Source: JAUVXJ01 sp034411995
GTDB lineage: Bacteria > Chloroflexota > Anaerolineae > UBA7937 > B3-Chlor
DNA length: 64,000 nt
Assembly (NCBI GenBank): GCA_034411995.1
Contig: DAOUME010000018.1
Span: forward strand, 50,422 to 114,421
Reading direction: 5' to 3'
The position numbers were made by a program, and so were the translations under genes. This document shows positions 60,936 to 64,000 of this stretch, one piece after another. Positions within the stretch are counted from its first letter, which is position 1. The number at the start of each line of letters is the position of its first letter. The notes beneath the pieces were generated by a model that saw only the letters and a list, made by a program, of their open reading frames with translations, ran no database searches and was not told the DNA's origin.

Positions 60936-62305
60936 GCGGGATGAAGAGCCCGACCGAACTGCTCGAGGCGGAACGAAGGCGTGAGGCTGGACCCCCGGGG
61001 GGCGAGGAGGAATCAAGATCCCTCTTCGAGCGCACCCTCCAGGAGTTGCGCGGCGGGCGGTACCTGGACCTGGGGAAGGATACGCAGTTCAGTGAGGCCT
61101 GGGTCATCCTGGGCGTCTTGCTGACCCTCGTCGGCGTCGTCCTCAGTAACCAGTTTCTCCTGGTGGTGGCCCTGGGCCTGTTTGGAGTCGCCGTCGTGAG
61201 CTGGGTGTGGAACCAGTTGAGCTTTTTCGGACTGTACTACGACCGCCGCCTCAGCGAGACGCGGGCCTTTCTCGGGGAGACCATAGAGCTGACCCTGGAG
61301 GTTCGGAACCAGAAGTTCCTCCCGCTGACCTGGTTGGAGATACTGGACCTCTTCCCGGCTGAGCTGCCTGTGGAGGGGGGGGAGGTGGTGCCTAACAGGG
61401 CCAGCAACCTGGGGGAGTTCCGCACCTTCTGGATGCCGGGCGCCTTCCAGGGCCTCAGACGCCGGTTCACCGTGAGCTGCGATGAGCGAGGATACCACTC
61501 TTATGGACCGGCCACGATCAGCACCGGGGACGGCTTCGGCTTCTTCTCGCGCAAAGCGGTGAAGACCGAGCAGGACCACCTCATCGTCTATCCGCGGCTC
61601 TACTCTGTGGCCGAACTGCGGTTGCCGGCCAAGAACCCTTTTGGAGAGCGTGCCGCTCGAGATCGCTTGTTCGAAGACCCGCTCCGTACCATGGGCATCA
61701 GGGAATGGCAGCCTGCGGACGGCCTACGTCGGGTACACTGGAAGGCTACCGCCCGCCACCAGAGGATGCTCAGCCGCATCTACGAACCCAGCGAAGAGCC
61801 CCAGATCCTGATCTTCCTCAATGTGACCACGCTGCCTCGCCACTGGCAGGGCAGCATTCCCGCGCTGACCGAGAGGGTGATCAGTGTGGCGGCCAGCCTG
61901 GCGGCCAAGTGCGTGGAAGACAGGGTGTCGGTGGGGTTGATCTCCAACGGCATGCTGCCGGGCAGTGACCAGCCGCTGCGGCTCCTCCCGGGTCGCAGCC
62001 CCAATCAACTGGTGCGCATTCTGGAATCACTGGCCGGGATCACCGCCTTCGCCTCGCTGCCCATAGAAGAGATGGTCTTGAGGGAATCGCCCAAGCTGCC
62101 CTGGGGGGCCACCCTCGTGGTGGTCACTGCTATCGCCCACGATGATCTGCTGGCTGCCCTTCTGGAGCTGGACGACGCGGGGCGGGAGGTAGTGCTGTTC
62201 ACTCTGGCCGAAGAGCCGCCCAGGCGCAGGTTGCCCGGCATCCTGGTCTATCACCTTCCGCACCTGGTGGACGACCTCGTCGCACCGGAGGAGGTGGTGG
62301 CCTGA
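60932..62305 (+). CDS. DUF58 domain protein
   Basis: 457 residues, GTG start. Two N-terminal membrane helices (about 52-85) precede the DUF58 core with WQPADGLRRVHWKATARHQRM, a VWA-like fold often partnered with MoxR. The protein is probably anchored with the domain in the cytoplasm. Overlaps neighbours at both ends (GTGA and TGATG). Confidence 0.9.
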   Translation: MSGMKSPTELLEAERRREAGPPGGEEESRSLFERTLQELRGGRYLDLGKDTQFSEAWVILGVLLTLVGVVLSNQFLLVVALGLFGVAVVSWVWNQLSFFGLYYDRRLSETRAFLGETIELTLEVRNQKFLPLTWLEILDLFPAELPVEGGEVVPNRASNLGEFRTFWMPGAFQGLRRRFTVSCDERGYHSYGPATISTGDGFGFFSRKAVKTEQDHLIVYPRLYSVAELRLPAKNPFGERAARDRLFEDPLRTMGIREWQPADGLRRVHWKATARHQRMLSRIYEPSEEPQILIFLNVTTLPRHWQGSIPALTERVISVAASLAAKCVEDRVSVGLISNGMLPGSDQPLRLLPGRSPNQLVRILESLAGITAFASLPIEEMVLRESPKLPWGATLVVVTAIAHDDLLAALLELDDAGREVVLFTLAEEPPRRRLPGILVYHLPHLVDDLVAPEEVVA

Positions 62306-63750
62306 TGCTGCTGGGAGGTCGACGTGAGGCACTGCTACACTTCTGCCTGGTAGGCATGGAGATCGGCTGGATCACGCCCTTCGCGACGCTGTTGCTCCAC
62401 CAGCACGGGCTGGGGTGGTCGCCCGAGGTGACCTTCTGCCGGTTGCTGGCGGCGGTCCTACTGTGGATCCTGTCCCTGGAGTTGCTGAATCGATGGAGGG
62501 TGGAGTCGCCTTGGTATCAGCTCGTGGTGGCCTGCCTGGTCCTGCTCAGCACCCTGGCCGTCGTGCGCATCTGGCTCCACTACGATGGTGCTCTGGGTGA
62601 TCTGTCGTGGTTGCAGAGCACCATCGCTGCCGTGTTCAACTTCCACCAGGGTCTGCGCCCCGAGCTGGTCCTGGTGTTGACCAATCTGTTGCTGTGGCAC
62701 AGGGCCACCAGCGCCACCAGCCGGTCGCTGGACTTCTTCAACGTAGGGGTCAGCTTCCGGCTGGGGATCCTGCTTCTGATTCTGGGCGGTGGTTTGCTGA
62801 TGCACGTCACGGGCCACGATGCGACCATTCTCTTCTGGGTCTACCTGGGACTGGGTCTGACTTGCGTAGCCCTGGCACGGATCCGGGACAAGGCGACCAG
62901 TGCCGGCAGTGCGGGCAGGTCCATGTCTGGAGCCAAGATGGCCCAACTGGGAGCGGCGGTCTTGCTGACGGTGGGCGGCGCGGCGGGTCTCTCCTTGGCC
63001 TACACACCATCGACCATCAAAGCGGCTCTGGGGTGGTTCGGGCCACTTTGGAGGGCGCTATGCATACTGCTGGAGCCGGTGGGCACCGTCATCCTCCGGC
63101 TGCTGGAGGTCATCATCAATGGGTTGCACTGGCTGTTATCCCACCTCCTGGTGGGCATGAACATGGAGTTCCTGGAGGACCTCAGAGAGCGTTTCGCCGA
63201 ACTGCTGGCCCTGACGGAACGGTCAGACACCGCCGGCCTCACTTTGCCTCCCTGGTTGATGACGGTGCTGCGCTACGGTGGAGCGGTCCTGGGGCTGCTG
63301 ATCATCATGGGCGCCATCCTGCTCTCGCTGGAGAGGGTCCGCGCTGGGCTCCGGGCGGGGGAGACCGAGGAGGAGGTGGCGGAGGAGATCACCCTGGGCG
63401 GAGGCACCCTGGGTCGAGGGCTGCGCTGGCTGCGGGACAAGGCGGGGCTGGTCAGACGCTTTGGTGTGGGTCGCGACTTGCTGGCGGCTATCTCCGTGCA
63501 GAACATGTACGCCAATCTCTGCCGCTTGGCAGGGCAGAGGGGGTACGCACGGCACCCTGCCCAACCGCCTGATGGGTATCTACCTGTCCTGGAGGAGGCC
63601 TTCGGCGGTCACCTGGGGGCGCTGTCCCGGATCACCATCGCCTACATGCGGGTGCATTACGGCGACCGGCCGGTGACCATCGGCGAACTGGCCCGGCTGC
63701 GCAGAGATTACGACGAGGTGCGCACCGCTCAGCACGAGGAGGAGACGTAG
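62305..63750 (+). CDS. DUF4129 domain membrane protein
   Basis: 481 residues. Eight or nine helices fill residues 10-360. The C-terminal cytoplasmic domain (about 385-475), with LCRLAGQRGYARHPAQPPDGYL and VHYGDRPVTIGELARLRRDY, is DUF4129, found in TgpA-like proteins. The transglutaminase module that often accompanies these genes is absent in this frame, and an insertion sequence follows after 130 bases. Function unknown. Confidence 0.85.
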   Translation: MLLGGRREALLHFCLVGMEIGWITPFATLLLHQHGLGWSPEVTFCRLLAAVLLWILSLELLNRWRVESPWYQLVVACLVLLSTLAVVRIWLHYDGALGDLSWLQSTIAAVFNFHQGLRPELVLVLTNLLLWHRATSATSRSLDFFNVGVSFRLGILLLILGGGLLMHVTGHDATILFWVYLGLGLTCVALARIRDKATSAGSAGRSMSGAKMAQLGAAVLLTVGGAAGLSLAYTPSTIKAALGWFGPLWRALCILLEPVGTVILRLLEVIINGLHWLLSHLLVGMNMEFLEDLRERFAELLALTERSDTAGLTLPPWLMTVLRYGGAVLGLLIIMGAILLSLERVRAGLRAGETEEEVAEEITLGGGTLGRGLRWLRDKAGLVRRFGVGRDLLAAISVQNMYANLCRLAGQRGYARHPAQPPDGYLPVLEEAFGGHLGALSRITIAYMRVHYGDRPVTIGELARLRRDYDEVRTAQHEEET

Positions 63751-63770
63751 GACAGGCTTCGAGCTTGTCT
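63750..63770. repeat. Dispersed palindromic repeat, copy 2
   Basis: Variant of the 50755 element: GGACAGGCT, TCG, AGCTTGTCT, preceded by CGTA. It differs at three positions from copy 1, two of which are the outer and inner arm positions. It begins at the last base of the DUF4129 stop codon. Confidence 0.65.
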
Positions 63771-63774
63771 CCCT

Positions 63775-63829
63775 GGTTTGTGGTGCGCGCTTCAGCACGT
63801 CGGAAGGGCTGAAGCCCTCACTACGAACC
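63775..63829. repeat. Imperfect 22-base inverted repeat
   Basis: Arms at 63775-63796 and 63808-63829 match at about 18 of 22 positions, with the shared core GCTTCAGC/GCTGAAGC and outer GGTT/AACC. It looks like a REP- or MITE-type element rather than a terminator. Confidence 0.6.
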
Positions 63830-63876
63830 ATTGAGCATCGCAGGACGAAGATAGGCAAGGTTGGGCAACGAGTGTA

Positions 63877-64000
63877 GGGGCTGTCCCAAAAGCAAGTAGG
63901 CGACCTCTTTTCTTTGTGGAGGTTGGGTGTTAGACTAAGCACATGATGAAGAGAAAAGGACACGAGCGGGTCACATTCAAGCCGTACAGTCAGGCGCAGA
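63877..64000 (+). mobile_element. Left end of an insertion sequence (partial)
   Basis: The sequence GGGGCTGTCCCAAAAGC at 63877 resembles terminal inverted repeats of IS1182-like elements as I recall them, and a transposase-like start follows 66 bases inside. The right end and target duplication lie outside the window. Confidence 0.55.
63943..64000 (+). CDS. Transposase (partial, N-terminus only)
   Basis: Nineteen codons from ATG 63943 (MMKRKGHERVTFKPYSQAQ) run off the window. The FKPYxQxQ start is typical of IS1182/IS5-type transposases. Too short to assign a family with certainty. Confidence 0.5.
   Translation, partial: MMKRKGHERVTFKPYSQAQ

Overview
The window looks like chromosomal DNA of a high-GC anaerobic or facultatively anaerobic bacterium, most probably a Chloroflexota member of Anaerolineae type. 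This is inferred from the gene content: a fused str-S10 ribosomal cluster, pyruvate:ferredoxin oxidoreductase plus an ADP-forming acetyl-CoA synthetase, DUF4129/HAAS/DUF4013 membrane families, threonine/proline-rich lipoprotein linkers, and sigma70-type promoters with TTGACA/TATAAT boxes. No rRNA, tRNA or CRISPR array was found.

Region by region. 1-12,960 (minus strand) is the translation and transcription core: rpoB, rpsL, rpsG, fusA, tuf, rpsJ, rplC, rplD, rplW, rplB, rpsS, rplV, rpsC (cut by the window edge). rpoC, which normally sits between rpoB and rpsL, is absent. 13,434-14,498 is a small accessory module: a ribbon-helix-helix regulator and a Fic protein behind a promoter carrying a palindromic operator. 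14,777-18,980 holds a secreted clan GH-A glycosidase-like protein and a GT39-type membrane glycosyltransferase. 19,092-21,423 (minus) holds a SIR2-domain protein and a four-helix membrane protein, a possible defence pair. 21,718-24,964 (minus) is a complete porGDAB operon with its own promoter and terminator. 24,973-31,897 carries cell-wall and surface enzymes (peptidoglycan amidase, polysaccharide deacetylase lipoprotein), a hybrid sensor kinase, carbamate kinase, a GT4 glycosyltransferase and a Wzz-like protein.

31,925-37,617 (minus) has small membrane proteins (DUF4126, DUF4013, DUF2085) and the run obgE-nadD-sugar isomerase-DUF2085. 37,757-38,946 is a site-2 protease. 38,957-44,950 (minus) links a GT2-methyltransferase fusion, ADP-forming acyl-CoA synthetase, a DRTGG ATPase and enolase. 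With porGDAB these give a route from 2-phosphoglycerate through pyruvate and acetyl-CoA to acetate and ATP, with only pyruvate kinase not visible. 45,096-48,826 has a Tat-exported molybdoenzyme, a cellulose-synthase-like glycosyltransferase and an MFS transporter. 49,054-50,717 is mgtE behind a 280-nt leader whose ribosome binding site is buried in a hairpin. 50,929-54,155 (minus) is lysC-thrC under a clear T-box riboswitch. 54,266-57,217 is a PadR-HAAS membrane operon. 57,364-59,343 (minus) is a PAS-GAF-PAS-HD-GYP sensor. 59,814-63,750 is moxR-DUF58-DUF4129. The right edge enters an insertion sequence.

The most interesting unexplained signals are the mgtE leader RNA, the RHH-Fic module with its operator, the SIR2/membrane pair, the repeat-built insertion in RpoB, and a strong hairpin between rpsL and rpsG. 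The housekeeping annotation is firm. Promoters are matches to consensus read by eye, and functions of the accessory pairs are inferred from domains and context.
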